A stretch of DNA of 40,891 bases from an uncultured Bacteroidales bacterium (GCA_903946925.1 CAJAXK010000035.1:1-40891), one strand, 5' to 3'; positions 1-7,964 are shown, counted from the stretch's first letter. Made by a program: numbers and translations. The notes: a model not told the origin generated them from the sequence alone.

Positions 1-120
1 AAAATATTACTGCTTTAACGGCATAATAGGGTCATTTATCAATAATTGTCCAATATATTGGCGCATTTTACTGCTATAAAAGTAAAAATACATACACACA
101 CTCTTCAATCAAAAATATGA

Positions 121-151
121 ACCCTTCTGGTTAACATCCAGAAAGGTTTTT
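121..151 (+). terminator. Rho-independent terminator-like hairpin
   Basis: Arms ACCCTTCTGG (121-130) and CCAGAAAGGT (138-147) pair with one mismatch around a 7-nt loop and are followed by a run of T. It probably ends a rightward transcript that comes from beyond the left edge of the window. No gene can be supported in positions 1-120. Confidence 0.6.
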
Positions 152-244
152 GAAAATATCTGTGGGTACACTTTTATTATTATTCGTCTGTAATTCAGCT
201 TTTTTAGAGAATTATTAGTTGAAATTGATGGATTTAAATGAAAG

Positions 245-280
245 AAATTGTACCCACAAGATTATCTGTGGGTACAATTT
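245..280. repeat. 14-bp perfect inverted repeat containing TGTGGGTACA
   Basis: AAATTGTACCCACA (245-258) and TGTGGGTACAATTT (267-280) are perfect inverted copies separated by 8 nt. A further direct copy of TGTGGGTACA lies at 161-170. The hairpin is followed by T residues on the plus strand, so it could act as a terminator. The extra copy suggests it may instead be part of a recombination or protein-binding site of the decayed element beside the tRNA. Confidence 0.7.
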
Positions 281-327
281 TTGGTTAACAATATCTAATG
301 GATTGATTCCAAAAACGACTAAGATTA

Positions 328-601
328 TTACTTAAATTTATCGAGATCACTTTTTATTATCAACCATCCTTTCCCCAGCTTTTTCCCAAGCAATCTTTTC
401 TATCGACAATAACGCCCAACAGTTTTAGGATGAATGTTTAAAATTTGACCAGCTCGCTCGGCATCTAACCAAACTTCATCATCAATTGGATTTTGTTTGT
501 CTCTTTTTTTTCTCTGCAATAATATCAGCAAGTGTTTCAGCGATAGCTTTGACTGACCGTTCTAATTTCTCCTATTGGTCAATAGTGATTGTTTTAGTAA
601 C
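328..601 (-). pseudogene. Decayed helix-turn-helix (excisionase-like) DNA-binding protein
   Basis: Read leftward, the 601-485 part encodes a TKTITIDQ...LERSVKAIAETLADIIAEKKK-like N-terminus with a TAG at 572-574. A frameshift near 485-498 then leads to an HTH segment containing DEVWLDAERAGQILNIHPKT, interrupted by TAG at 400-402. It continues into GKGWLIIKSDLDKFK and a TAA at 328-330. The HTH followed by a GKxW...KSDLDKF tail is typical of the HTH_17/excisionase-like proteins of Bacteroidota mobile elements. No start codon is visible before 601. Two in-frame stops and one frameshift make it a clear pseudogene. It is probably a remnant of an element that integrated at the neighbouring tRNA gene. 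Confidence 0.75.
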
Positions 602-732
602 AGGTAATCCTTTTTAAATCTCTATTAATAATCTCCGATTCTTTATATAAACTATATCTTTTGTCAAAGAGCAAATAGAATAAAAAAAAAGAAATTAATG
701 ATTATTCGACCCATTTTCGACCCCTAACATGA

Positions 733-758
733 TGAAACCCCAGTATTTACTGGGGTTT
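733..758 (-). terminator. Terminator hairpin of the tRNA-Arg gene
   Basis: GAAACCCCAG (733-742) and CTGGGGTTTC (749-758) form a perfect 10-bp stem with a 6-nt loop, starting 4 nt beyond the tRNA 3' end. There is no strong U-tract on the minus strand, so it may act as a processing or termination stem. Confidence 0.7.
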
Positions 759-762
759 CAGG

Positions 763-834
763 TAGCCTCGACAGGAATCGAACCTGTATCTAAAGTTTAG
801 GAAACTTCCGTTCTATCCGTTGAACTACGAAGCC
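763..834 (-). tRNA. tRNA-Arg (anticodon CCU)
   Basis: The minus strand folds into a complete cloverleaf of 72 nt. The 7-bp acceptor stem is GGCTTCG/CGAGGCT with discriminator A. The D stem is GTTC/GAAC. The anticodon stem is GAAGT/ACTTT around loop TTCCTAA, which gives anticodon CCT (decodes AGG). The T-arm is CAGGTTCGATTCCTG. CCA is not encoded. It has its own promoter at 847-877. Its 3' end faces the decayed element at 1-762, the usual geometry for integration at a tRNA gene. Confidence 0.95.
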
Positions 835-846
835 ATTAACAGGCTG

Positions 847-877
847 CAAAAGTAATTTATTATTTCGTATTGAGCAA
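847..877 (-). promoter_or_regulatory. Promoter of tRNA-Arg (Bacteroidota sigma-ABfr type)
   Basis: On the minus strand TTG (877-875), a 20-nt spacer and TACTTTTG (854-847) match the -33 and -7 elements of the Bacteroidota primary sigma factor. The tRNA begins 12 nt downstream of the -7 box. Confidence 0.75.
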
Positions 878-977
878 GTGAAATCAGGGTTTATGCTGAG
901 GTATCTGAAGGACAAACGGTCATGTCCCCAAAAACTAGCCGGAATAAAAAACTTTTCAAGTCAACTGCTTTCCTTTG

Positions 978-2819
978 TTATCGGTTTTTCCCTCCTAATA
1001 ACCTGTCAGAAAGAACTTGTTCGCCCATTTTGGACAAAGTTTGTTTTATCCACTGGCGGTTTTCGGGTTTGTACCAAAAGAAAAACCTGCGCTGGTCTTC
1101 CTTTTCCTGTCGGCTGCGGGCAGTAAAAATCTGTTCGCCGGTATAAGGATGAATGCCTGAATAATATATTGCACTTGCCAAGGTAAGTGGTGTGGGCGTA
1201 AAATCCTGGACCTGCTCCAACTGAAAACCCAAATCGCGGGTTTCGCAGGCTAAATGCGCCATATCGTTGAGCTTGCTACCCGGATGGCTCGAAATAAAAT
1301 ATGGGATTATCTGCTGCCGAAGCCCCTCTTGCTGGTTCAACTTATCAAAAGTTTGTTTGAACTGGTGAAACAGTTTGAACGAAGGTTTCCTCATAATCTT
1401 CAAAATCTGGTCGCTGGTATGTTCGGGAGCTACTTTCAACCTGCCCGAAACATGGTGCTGTACAAGGTTTCGGGTATATTCGGTCAGGCCAAATCGTTTG
1501 TCGTCCTCGGCACTTCTGGCTGTAAGCATATCGTAACGGATACCGCTTCCAATGTATATTTTCTTTATGCCTTTTACCGCTGCGGCTTTCTTGTAAAGTG
1601 CCGTCAATGGTTTATGGTCGGTGTTCAGGTTGTTGCAAATGGCAGGAAATATGCAGGATGGGCGTTTGCACTTCTCACAAATATCCAAATCGAAGCCTTG
1701 CATACGGTACATATTTGCCGATGGACCACCCAAATCAGAAACACTTCCGCTAAAATCAGGCATATTGGCAATGGCTTCCACCTCTTTCAAAATTGATTTC
1801 TCCGACCGGCTCGAAATAAATTTCCCTTGATGGGCACTAAGCGTACAAAAAGCACAGCCACCAAAACAACCGCGGTGCATGGTTACCGAATGGCGAATCA
1901 TTTCGTAGGCAGGCACTGTGCCCCGTTTCTTGTATTTCGGATGAGGTAGGCGGGTAAATGGCAGGGCATAAACGGCGTCCAATTCCTTGGAAGTCATTAG
2001 CGGGAAAGGCGGGTTTATGATTACTGCCTTGTCGCCCGAATGTTGTATCAGCACTTTGGCCGATGCTTTATTGCTTTCCTGTTCAATATGCTTGAAGGAT
2101 TCGCCAAAAGCCTTTTTATCTTTTAAACAAGCTGTGTAGGAAGGCAGCAGGATAGATTTTTCTTTATTTTCAAATACAAGCGAATCTGCTTCAGGAACAA
2201 CAAATCCTGTTTGCGGGATATCGGTTAGCAGGCTTGGTTCAGGATTTTCGCTCAATCGGTTTAGCACTTCCACAATCCCTTTTTCAGCCATTCCATACAA
2301 AAGAATATCGGCACCACTATCAATCAAAATGGAAGGCTTGAGCGTATCGGACCAATAATCGTAATGTGCCAACCTTCGCATACTGGCTTCTATGCCACCA
2401 ATAATTACGGGCACATCAGGATAGATTTCCTTTAGTTTCTGGCTGTAAATCACTGTTGCATAATCGGGACGGAAACCAGCTTTTCCACCCGGTGTATAAG
2501 CGTCGTCGGAACGCAAACGCTTGCCGGCTGTATAATGGTTTACCATGCTGTCCATGTTTCCGGCTGCTACTGCAAAGCATAATCTGGGCTTACCAAACTT
2601 CCGAAAATCGCGCAAATCGTCCTGCCAGTTTGGTTGTGGCACTATGGCAACCGTGAACCCTGCATTTTCGATAACACGCGCAATAACAGCGGTTCCAAAC
2701 GCCGGATGATCTACATAAGCATCGCCCGAAACAATCACAACATCCACTTCGTCCCAGCCACGGGCCAGCATTTCGTCGCGGGTAATGGGAAGCCAGGCTT
2801 TGAGGGGAAGTTGATCCAT
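978..2819 (-). CDS. ygiQ: YgiQ family radical SAM protein (UPF0313)
   Basis: This is a radical SAM enzyme of unknown substrate and cytoplasmic location. With the start at 2819 the protein is 613 residues, the usual size for the family, and begins MDQLPLKAWLPITRDEM. The SAM [4Fe-4S] cysteines C318, C322 and C325 sit in CFGGCAFC. The preceding region (residues 1-300) has the family-typical N-terminal domain with IVSGDAYVDHPAFG and the IIGGIEASMRRLAHYDYW segment. The reading frame stays open upstream to 3236, but that extension translates a simple repeat, and a TATCTTTG -7 box lies at 2847-2840, just before the chosen ATG. A second Cys cluster (CEKCKRPSC, about residue 370) is typical of the family. 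Single gene, divergent from the GNAT gene. Confidence 0.93.
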   Translation of the reverse strand: MDQLPLKAWLPITRDEMLARGWDEVDVVIVSGDAYVDHPAFGTAVIARVIENAGFTVAIVPQPNWQDDLRDFRKFGKPRLCFAVAAGNMDSMVNHYTAGKRLRSDDAYTPGGKAGFRPDYATVIYSQKLKEIYPDVPVIIGGIEASMRRLAHYDYWSDTLKPSILIDSGADILLYGMAEKGIVEVLNRLSENPEPSLLTDIPQTGFVVPEADSLVFENKEKSILLPSYTACLKDKKAFGESFKHIEQESNKASAKVLIQHSGDKAVIINPPFPLMTSKELDAVYALPFTRLPHPKYKKRGTVPAYEMIRHSVTMHRGCFGGCAFCTLSAHQGKFISSRSEKSILKEVEAIANMPDFSGSVSDLGGPSANMYRMQGFDLDICEKCKRPSCIFPAICNNLNTDHKPLTALYKKAAAVKGIKKIYIGSGIRYDMLTARSAEDDKRFGLTEYTRNLVQHHVSGRLKVAPEHTSDQILKIMRKPSFKLFHQFKQTFDKLNQQEGLRQQIIPYFISSHPGSKLNDMAHLACETRDLGFQLEQVQDFTPTPLTLASAIYYSGIHPYTGEQIFTARSRQEKEDQRRFFFWYKPENRQWIKQTLSKMGEQVLSDRLLGGKNR

Positions 2820-2839
2820 GGTAAAATTGAAAATTTTTA

Positions 2840-2847
2840 CAAAGATA
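2840..2847 (-). promoter_or_regulatory. -7 box (TATCTTTG) of ygiQ
   Basis: TATCTTTG on the minus strand matches TAnnTTTG and lies 20 nt upstream of the ATG at 2819. It supports that start over upstream in-frame starts. No clear -33 TTG was seen. Confidence 0.55.
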
Positions 2848-2867
2848 GGTATTGACGGAATATCTGT

Positions 2868-2875
2868 TAACTTTG
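2868..2875 (+). promoter_or_regulatory. Probable -7 box (TAACTTTG) of the GNAT gene
   Basis: TAACTTTG matches TAnnTTTG on the plus strand, back to back with the ygiQ promoter. If it is used, the 9-nt tandem repeat at 2911-2946 lies inside the 5' leader of the acetyltransferase mRNA. Confidence 0.45.
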
Positions 2876-2890
2876 TTCGGGGGTTCAGTG

Positions 2891-2950
2891 GGGATTGAAG
2901 GGATTGAGGGGATTGGATTGATTGGATTGATTGGATTGATTGGATTGAGG
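2891..2950. repeat. 9-nt tandem repeat (GATTGGATT) with degenerate flanks
   Basis: Four exact head-to-tail copies of GATTGGATT occupy 2911-2946. They are flanked by related words such as GGATTGAGG and GGATTGAAG. The repeat lies between the divergent ygiQ and GNAT genes. It is one of many intergenic simple-word repeats in this window. Confidence 0.9.
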
Positions 2951-3002
2951 GGTTTGAAGTTAGATTTAGGGTATAAAAAGATAACAAAAAAATTGAAACA
3001 TA

Positions 3003-3506
3003 ATGATCGAATCCGAAAAAACAGAAATTCAGGCTTTTGAAATCCGCCAGGCAAAAGAAAACGATGTAAAGCTTATTCTTCAGTTTATTAAAGGGCTTGG
3101 CGAGTACGAAAAGCTTAGCCACGAGGTAGTTGCAACCGAAGAAAAACTTTATAAAACCTTGTTCCAACAAAAAATGGCAGAAGTAATCATTGGTGAATAC
3201 AACGGAAATCCAGTAGGGTTTGCCTTGTTTTTCCACAATTATTCTACATTTCTGGGACAGGCGGGCATTTACCTCGAAGACTTGTACATTTTACCTGAAA
3301 TGCGTGGGAACGGTTTTGGGAAAAGCATGTTGAAATACCTTGCAAAACTTGCCGTCGAAAGGGATTGTGGCCGATTGGAATGGGCTTGCCTCGACTGGAA
3401 CGAACCTTCGATCTGCTTCTACAAAGGACTGGGCGCAAAAGCTTTGGACGACTGGACAGTTTATAGGGTAACTGGCGAAACATTGGTGGATTTGGCGAAA
3501 GGATAA
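3003..3506 (+). CDS. GNAT family N-acetyltransferase (diamine acetyltransferase-like)
   Basis: Transfers acetyl from acetyl-CoA to a primary amine. The 167-residue protein shows the complete GNAT fold: an N-terminal IRQAKENDVKLILQFI strand-helix, a central AGIYLEDLYILPEMRGNGFGKSML segment whose RGNGFG is the acetyl-CoA pyrophosphate loop (motif A, about residues 98-103), and a C-terminal LDWNEPSICFYKGLGAK motif B. The LEDLYV-RG-GIG and AxxxxCGRLEWxxLDWN pattern is that of spermidine/spermine or thialysine acetyltransferases, so a small polyamine or amino-acid substrate is likely but not proven. ATG at 3003 follows an A-rich stretch without a Shine-Dalgarno sequence, as usual in this phylum. 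Confidence 0.88.
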   Translation: MIESEKTEIQAFEIRQAKENDVKLILQFIKGLGEYEKLSHEVVATEEKLYKTLFQQKMAEVIIGEYNGNPVGFALFFHNYSTFLGQAGIYLEDLYILPEMRGNGFGKSMLKYLAKLAVERDCGRLEWACLDWNEPSICFYKGLGAKALDDWTVYRVTGETLVDLAKG

Positions 3507-3507
3507 T

Positions 3508-3727
3508 GGGGGATTTGAAAATTTGGGGATTTGAAAATTTGAAAATGGGGTAGAAAAAGAACATTTGAACAAGCGAACATTTGAATCATAGAACAAGCGA
3601 ACATTTGAACAAGCGAACATTTGAACGAGCGAACAATACCAGCATGATTTAACCTTTTGAACATTGAACGCGAAGCATTGAGCCCTAAACAACTAAACGT
3701 CTAAACGCCTAAACATTTAAACTAACT
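3508..3727. repeat. Three different intergenic simple-word repeat blocks
   Basis: Three blocks follow each other. At 3510-3548 two copies of a 16-nt word GGGGATTTGAAAATTT are tandem. At 3560-3634 several copies of GAACATTTGAACAAGC (16 nt) occur with small changes. At 3684-3727 an 8-nt word of the type TAAACGCC recurs. The stretch fills the gap between the GNAT and GMC genes. Translated frames across it are artefacts. Confidence 0.85.
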
Positions 3728-3748
3728 TTCACATAGAACCGAATCCCC

Positions 3749-5320
3749 ATGCAACTAAATCAATCATACGACTTTATAATTATCGGTTCCGGCTTTGGAG
3801 GGTCAGTTTCAGCACTCAGGCTGGCTGAAAAAGGGTACTCGGTGTTGGTAATCGAAAAAGGGAAATGGTTTGAAAGCAACGATTTTACCAAAACTAACTG
3901 GGACTTACGGAAATGGCTCTGGATTCCTGCATTAAAATGTTTCGGCATCCAGAAACTGAACTTTTTGCGGCATATCAGCGCGTTAAGCGGTGTTGGCGTT
4001 GGCGGTGGTTCATTGGTTTATGCAAATACACTGCCCAAGCCAAAATCCCCGTTCTTTAACCAGGGTTCATGGGCGGGACTTGCAGACTGGGAAAACGAAC
4101 TTTCTCCATTTTACGAAACCGCATGGAAAATATTGGGTGCAGCCGAAAACCCCGTGCTGGCCGAAAGCGATCGCGCCATGCAGAAGTTAGCTGAACAAAT
4201 TGGCAAATCCGAACATTTTGCACCAACCATAGCAGCTGTGTATTTTGGCGAACCCGATGTTACCGTGCAGGATCCGTATTTTAACGGCAAAGGTCCCGAC
4301 CGCACAGGCTGCATACATTGTGGCGCATGTATGACCGGTTGCCGAAATAATGCAAAAAATACATTGGATAAAAACTACCTCCACCTTGCCCAGCAACTTG
4401 GGGTAGAAATTCTTGCCGAAAACGAGGTTGTTTCAGTAAAACCAATGGGCGAAAAAGGAAAAGATGGCTACGAAATAAGTTACCGGAAATCAACAAGATA
4501 TTTTGCGCCCAAACAAATATTACATGCTAAAAATGTGATATTCTCAGGTGGTGTAATGGGTACAATCCCGTTGTTACTAAAACTCAAGAAAACCACTCTT
4601 CCAGGCTTAAGCTCACGCGTTGGAGATATGATAAGGACCAACAACGAAGCCCTGATCTATACTACCACAACCGATAAAACACTGGATCTGCACAAAGGGA
4701 TTGCCATCGGCTCTATTTTGCAAATTGACGAAAACAGCCACCTCGAACCTGTTCGCTATGGCGAAGGGTCGGGTTTCTGGCGTTTAACTATGTTGCCAAT
4801 GGTAAGCGAGCGCAACCCATTTTTGCGGATATTGAAAATGTTGGCGTTACCGTTTACAGCTCCAATAATCTGGTTTAAAGTGTTTTTTGTCCGCGATTTT
4901 GGACGAAGCAGCACCGTACTGCTTTTTATGCAGCATATTGACAGCACTTTGAAATTGCGCAAGGGTGTGTTCGGCATAAAAACACGTATCGAAAAAGGGA
5001 AAGCGCCTACGCCATTTATACCCGAAGCACACAGGGTCGCAAACATTTTTTCCAACATTATTAAAGGGAAACCTCAGATTATGGTAAACGAAGTGTTGGC
5101 CGGAATCCCTTCAACAGCGCATATCCTTGGAGGTGCCTGCGTGGGCAAAACCATTGAGGTAGGCGTAATCGACAGCAACAATAAAGTGTTCGGTTACGAT
5201 AACATGTATGTTTTTGATGGATCAATGATTTCAGCAAATCCGGGTGTAAACCCATCGCTATCCATAACGGCAATTACCGAAAGGGGAATGAGTAAGATTG
5301 GGAAGAAATTAGGAAATTAG
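3749..5320 (+). CDS. GMC family FAD-dependent oxidoreductase (cholesterol oxidase-like)
   Basis: Oxidises an alcohol with FAD as cofactor. The 523-residue protein starts with a Rossmann dinucleotide site IIGSGFGGSVSALRLAEKG (GxGxxG at residues 13-18) and VIEKG. Then comes the GVGVGGGSLVYANTL FAD-contact segment (about 81-95). The C-terminal DGSMISANPGVNPSLSITAI segment contains the GMC active-site Asn region, and HILGGACVGKT supplies a candidate catalytic His. A four-Cys cluster (C188, C191, C194, C198; CIHCGACMTGC) lies in the middle. This is common in the bacterial cholesterol-oxidase-like GMC subgroup and may bind an Fe-S cluster. No signal peptide is seen. The downstream aldehyde dehydrogenase suggests a two-step alcohol to acid conversion. 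The physiological alcohol is unknown. Confidence 0.88.
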   Translation: MQLNQSYDFIIIGSGFGGSVSALRLAEKGYSVLVIEKGKWFESNDFTKTNWDLRKWLWIPALKCFGIQKLNFLRHISALSGVGVGGGSLVYANTLPKPKSPFFNQGSWAGLADWENELSPFYETAWKILGAAENPVLAESDRAMQKLAEQIGKSEHFAPTIAAVYFGEPDVTVQDPYFNGKGPDRTGCIHCGACMTGCRNNAKNTLDKNYLHLAQQLGVEILAENEVVSVKPMGEKGKDGYEISYRKSTRYFAPKQILHAKNVIFSGGVMGTIPLLLKLKKTTLPGLSSRVGDMIRTNNEALIYTTTTDKTLDLHKGIAIGSILQIDENSHLEPVRYGEGSGFWRLTMLPMVSERNPFLRILKMLALPFTAPIIWFKVFFVRDFGRSSTVLLFMQHIDSTLKLRKGVFGIKTRIEKGKAPTPFIPEAHRVANIFSNIIKGKPQIMVNEVLAGIPSTAHILGGACVGKTIEVGVIDSNNKVFGYDNMYVFDGSMISANPGVNPSLSITAITERGMSKIGKKLGN

Positions 5321-5322
5321 GA

Positions 5323-5558
5323 AGTGCCGGATGCCAGGTGGGAAATGCCGGGTGCCGAGTGCCAGGTGCCGCTTCGCGCTCGGAAAGCTAAAGAAGATCT
5401 TCAATTTTAATCCATTTTCAAATGTAATGAAACAAGAAATTAGATTTTGTCCACAGCACCCGGAACTTGGCACCCGGAACATGGAACCCGGAACTTGGCA
5501 CCCGGAACTTGGCACCCGGAACTTGGCACCCGGAACTTGGAACTCAGAGCCCGGCACT
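5323..5558. repeat. Large imperfect palindrome built from GTGCCGGGTGCC / GGCACCCGGAACTT words
   Basis: The left arm (5323-5372) repeats words such as CCGGGTGCC and GTGCCAGGTGCC. The right arm (5456-5558) repeats the reverse complement GGCACCCGG, including three exact tandem copies of GGCACCCGGAACTT at 5497-5538. About 85 nt of non-repetitive DNA separates the arms. The element fills the gap between the GMC and ALDH genes, which are in the same direction. Any transcript through it could form a long hairpin. Confidence 0.9.
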
Positions 5559-5590
5559 CCCATCAATAAAAACACAAAAAGATTCACCCA

Positions 5591-6967
5591 ATGGAAATTC
5601 AATCCTTATTAATACTTCAAAAAGATTTCTTCAAAAGCCAGCAAACCAAGGATGTTGCATTCCGTAAAGCTAAGCTAAAACTTTTGAAGCTGGAGTTGGA
5701 AAAACGCGAAAACGACATCGCAAAAGCTTTGTTCGACGATTTCAGGAAACCGGAATTCGAATCGGCAATGACAGAGATTGGGGTGGTATTGGCCGAACTT
5801 TCCATGTCAATAAAAAAACTTCACTGTTGGGCAAAGCCCAAATGCGTTTTGCCTGCATTGCTGAACTTTCCATCAACCGATAAAATTTACAGCGAACCTT
5901 ATGGAGCCGTGCTACTTATTGCACCCTGGAATTATCCGTTCCAATTGGTTTTTTCGCCATTGATTGGGGCTGTGGCTGCCGGCAATACGGTTGTAATAAA
6001 GCCATCGGAGCTTACTCCCAATACAAGTAAAATTGTGGCGGAAATTATTGAAAAGGTGTTTAATCACGGCCATGTATGCGTGGTTGAGGGTGATGTTTCG
6101 GTTGCAACCGAATTACTACGGCAACGATGGGATTATATTTTTTTCACTGGAAGTATTGCAGTTGGAAAGATAGTTGCCAAAGCTGCTGCTGAGCATTTAA
6201 CACCAACAACCCTGGAACTGGGCGGCAAAAATCCATGCGTTGTTGACGAAACGGCAAACCTCAAACTCGCTGCAAAGCGCATAGTTTGGGGGAAATTCAT
6301 CAACTGCGGGCAAACCTGCATCGCGCCCGATTATGTGCTTGTTCACGAAGGTGTTGAAAAGGAATTTGCTGATGAATGTAAAAAGGAAATCAAGCGGGCT
6401 TATGGCGAAAACATACAACAATCACCTGATTACTGCTGCATCATAAACTCCCGGAATTTTGAAAACCTGAAACACTATTTAGATGGGCAGAAAGTGCTCT
6501 TTGGTGGCGAAACCGATATTGACGAACTCTATTTTTCACCCACCCTGCTCGATAATCCGGCTTTGGACAGTGTAGTAATGAAACAGGAAATTTTCGGCCC
6601 TATCCTGCCCATCATTAGGTATAAAACCGAAACCGAAATCAATACAATAGTCGGAACTTACGAGAAGCCCTTGGCTTTTTATATTTTTAGCAGCCGCAAG
6701 GATTTTATCAAGCGGATGCTTGTAAAACATTCGTTTGGTGGTGGCACAGTTAACGATACCGTTGTACATTTCGCCAACCACCGCTTGCCTTTTGGTGGCG
6801 TGGGCTTTAGCGGCATGGGCGCATACCACGGAAAACGCACTTTCGATATTTTTTCGCACAAAAAAGGCGTTGCCGACAGAAAAAATTGGCTCGATTTGCC
6901 TGTACGGTATGCACCTTATACGGGCAAGCTGAAAACGTTGAAGTTTTTTATGAAGTGGCTGTCGTAG
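5591..6967 (+). CDS. Aldehyde dehydrogenase (class 3 / fatty aldehyde type)
   Basis: NAD(P)-dependent oxidation of an aldehyde to the acid. All catalytic elements are present in 458 residues: APWNYP with the oxyanion Asn (N114), the cofactor-binding KPSE (K137), FTGS (about 185-188), general-base Glu in LELGGK (E209) and the nucleophile Cys in GQTC (C243). The C-terminal segment LPFGGVGFSGMGAYHGK.TFDIFSHKK is typical of class 3 ALDHs, as is the short length without an N-terminal extension. The start ATG at 5591 fits the family's N-terminus (about 20 residues before the helical KLKLLKLELEKRE). It follows the GMC oxidoreductase after a repeat-filled gap, so both may be co-transcribed and handle the same alcohol/aldehyde. 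Confidence 0.93.
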   Translation: MEIQSLLILQKDFFKSQQTKDVAFRKAKLKLLKLELEKRENDIAKALFDDFRKPEFESAMTEIGVVLAELSMSIKKLHCWAKPKCVLPALLNFPSTDKIYSEPYGAVLLIAPWNYPFQLVFSPLIGAVAAGNTVVIKPSELTPNTSKIVAEIIEKVFNHGHVCVVEGDVSVATELLRQRWDYIFFTGSIAVGKIVAKAAAEHLTPTTLELGGKNPCVVDETANLKLAAKRIVWGKFINCGQTCIAPDYVLVHEGVEKEFADECKKEIKRAYGENIQQSPDYCCIINSRNFENLKHYLDGQKVLFGGETDIDELYFSPTLLDNPALDSVVMKQEIFGPILPIIRYKTETEINTIVGTYEKPLAFYIFSSRKDFIKRMLVKHSFGGGTVNDTVVHFANHRLPFGGVGFSGMGAYHGKRTFDIFSHKKGVADRKNWLDLPVRYAPYTGKLKTLKFFMKWLS

Positions 6968-7016
6968 TCCTTCAAAGTGCATTTATTAAAGAAGGCACAA
7001 AGAGGAGCGAAATATA

Positions 7017-7052
7017 AAGTGCGAGTCAAGGGATTAATCCTGATTCGCACTT
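7017..7052. terminator. Bidirectional terminator hairpin between convergent genes
   Basis: AAGTGCGA (7017-7024) pairs with TCGCACTT (7045-7052). The inner part continues GTCA/TGAT (one G-U) and GGATTAATCC, giving an almost uninterrupted stem. It lies between the converging aldehyde dehydrogenase and beta-barrel genes. Confidence 0.75.
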
Positions 7053-7102
7053 CTCAATTTTTGGCTTATAGGCTCAACGCTAATCCAACTACCATTATTG
7101 TT

Positions 7103-7960
7103 TTAATAGAACCTATAAGTTAGCGAAAAATTCATACTCGATTTCAAAATCTGGGTGGGTTCGGGAACAAAAAGTTCAGTAGAAAACTGAAACCCGATTT
7201 GCTTTATCTGCAACTCAATAAATGGATTTAGCGCCAATACCGCAGATGCGTCACCATAACTAGTATTATGATCATAAGTCCAATGTTTATAAACGCTTAT
7301 CAAATAACCCAGATTTGCCCCAAAATTGATTAGTGCTTCCGATTTGCTATTTGCGAAATGGTATCTTATTCCAAATGGCACCAAAAACTTGAAATGATTC
7401 TCTTTCAGCGCATCATAACCATAAAATACAATGTTGGTATCGCTTGTTACGGGTAAAGGTTTAGCCGCCCTAAAATACTGGCCATATCCAAATTTGAAGC
7501 CACTTATATATGAATAATTTTTGTTCAGCACCCTCTCCTTGTCACATACAGATAAGCCAAGAACATAGCCCATAGGTCTGGTATTATTAACCTGATAAGT
7601 GGTTTTGTCCAAGCTATCCTCGGGATAATATAAGCCTTTGCTTCTGACAAAACCTAAGGAATAGCCTGCTTCTACCTGTGAAAACCATTTCCTTGTCCTT
7701 TTGGGGTTAGTAGTTAGTGAACTATTGGGGGATGTTAGCCTGAGTGAAAAGCCGTCATAAGGTTTTTGTCTCGAAACCCCGATTTCAATTACCTGAATGG
7801 AGTCAGAATATTTCACAGTTGTAAGGCTGCCAAAAGCAGGTACTGGTATAACAGTCTTTTGATTATCGTATATAACAATAACGGAATCAGCGTTTTGTCC
7901 TGCCATTGTGAAGGCTGAAAGACAAATAATCAATACTAAGAATTTGTTCAGGTTTTTCAT
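7103..7960 (-). CDS. Predicted outer-membrane beta-barrel protein
   Basis: A 285-residue exported protein without a recognised family name. It has a Sec signal peptide (MKNLNKFLVLIICLSAFTMAGQ, cleavage about residue 21). It then shows alternating hydrophobic/aromatic strands such as QVEAGYSLGFV, SGFKFGYGQYF, LVPFGIRYHF, NFGANLGYLISV and a C-terminal strand NFSLTYRFY ending in an aromatic residue, as barrel proteins do. It starts 4 nt after the stop of the probable anti-sigma factor and is the last gene of the sigma operon. It is therefore likely an envelope component made under control of the same regulon. Confidence 0.7.
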   Translation of the reverse strand: MKNLNKFLVLIICLSAFTMAGQNADSVIVIYDNQKTVIPVPAFGSLTTVKYSDSIQVIEIGVSRQKPYDGFSLRLTSPNSSLTTNPKRTRKWFSQVEAGYSLGFVRSKGLYYPEDSLDKTTYQVNNTRPMGYVLGLSVCDKERVLNKNYSYISGFKFGYGQYFRAAKPLPVTSDTNIVFYGYDALKENHFKFLVPFGIRYHFANSKSEALINFGANLGYLISVYKHWTYDHNTSYGDASAVLALNPFIELQIKQIGFQFSTELFVPEPTQILKSSMNFSLTYRFY

Positions 7961-7964
7961 TATA

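Noticed and set aside
2820-3236. Long in-frame N-terminal extension of the YgiQ-like protein
   Set aside because: It translates the GATTGGATT repeat and overlaps the divergent GNAT gene. The family start and a promoter box support 2819.
3291-3692. Open frames reading Phe/Ser/Cys/Asn-rich peptides
   Set aside because: They are translations of the GAACATTTGAACAAGC-type repeats and antisense GNAT sequence, with no family resemblance.
5456-5558. Possible CRISPR array
   Set aside because: Direct repeats are only 14 nt and contiguous, without unique spacers of constant length, and no cas genes are near. The same holds for the other repeat tracts.
5309-5667. Open frames on both strands around the GGCACCCGGAACTT repeat
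   Set aside because: Periodic peptides caused by the 14-nt repeat; they overlap the true ALDH start.
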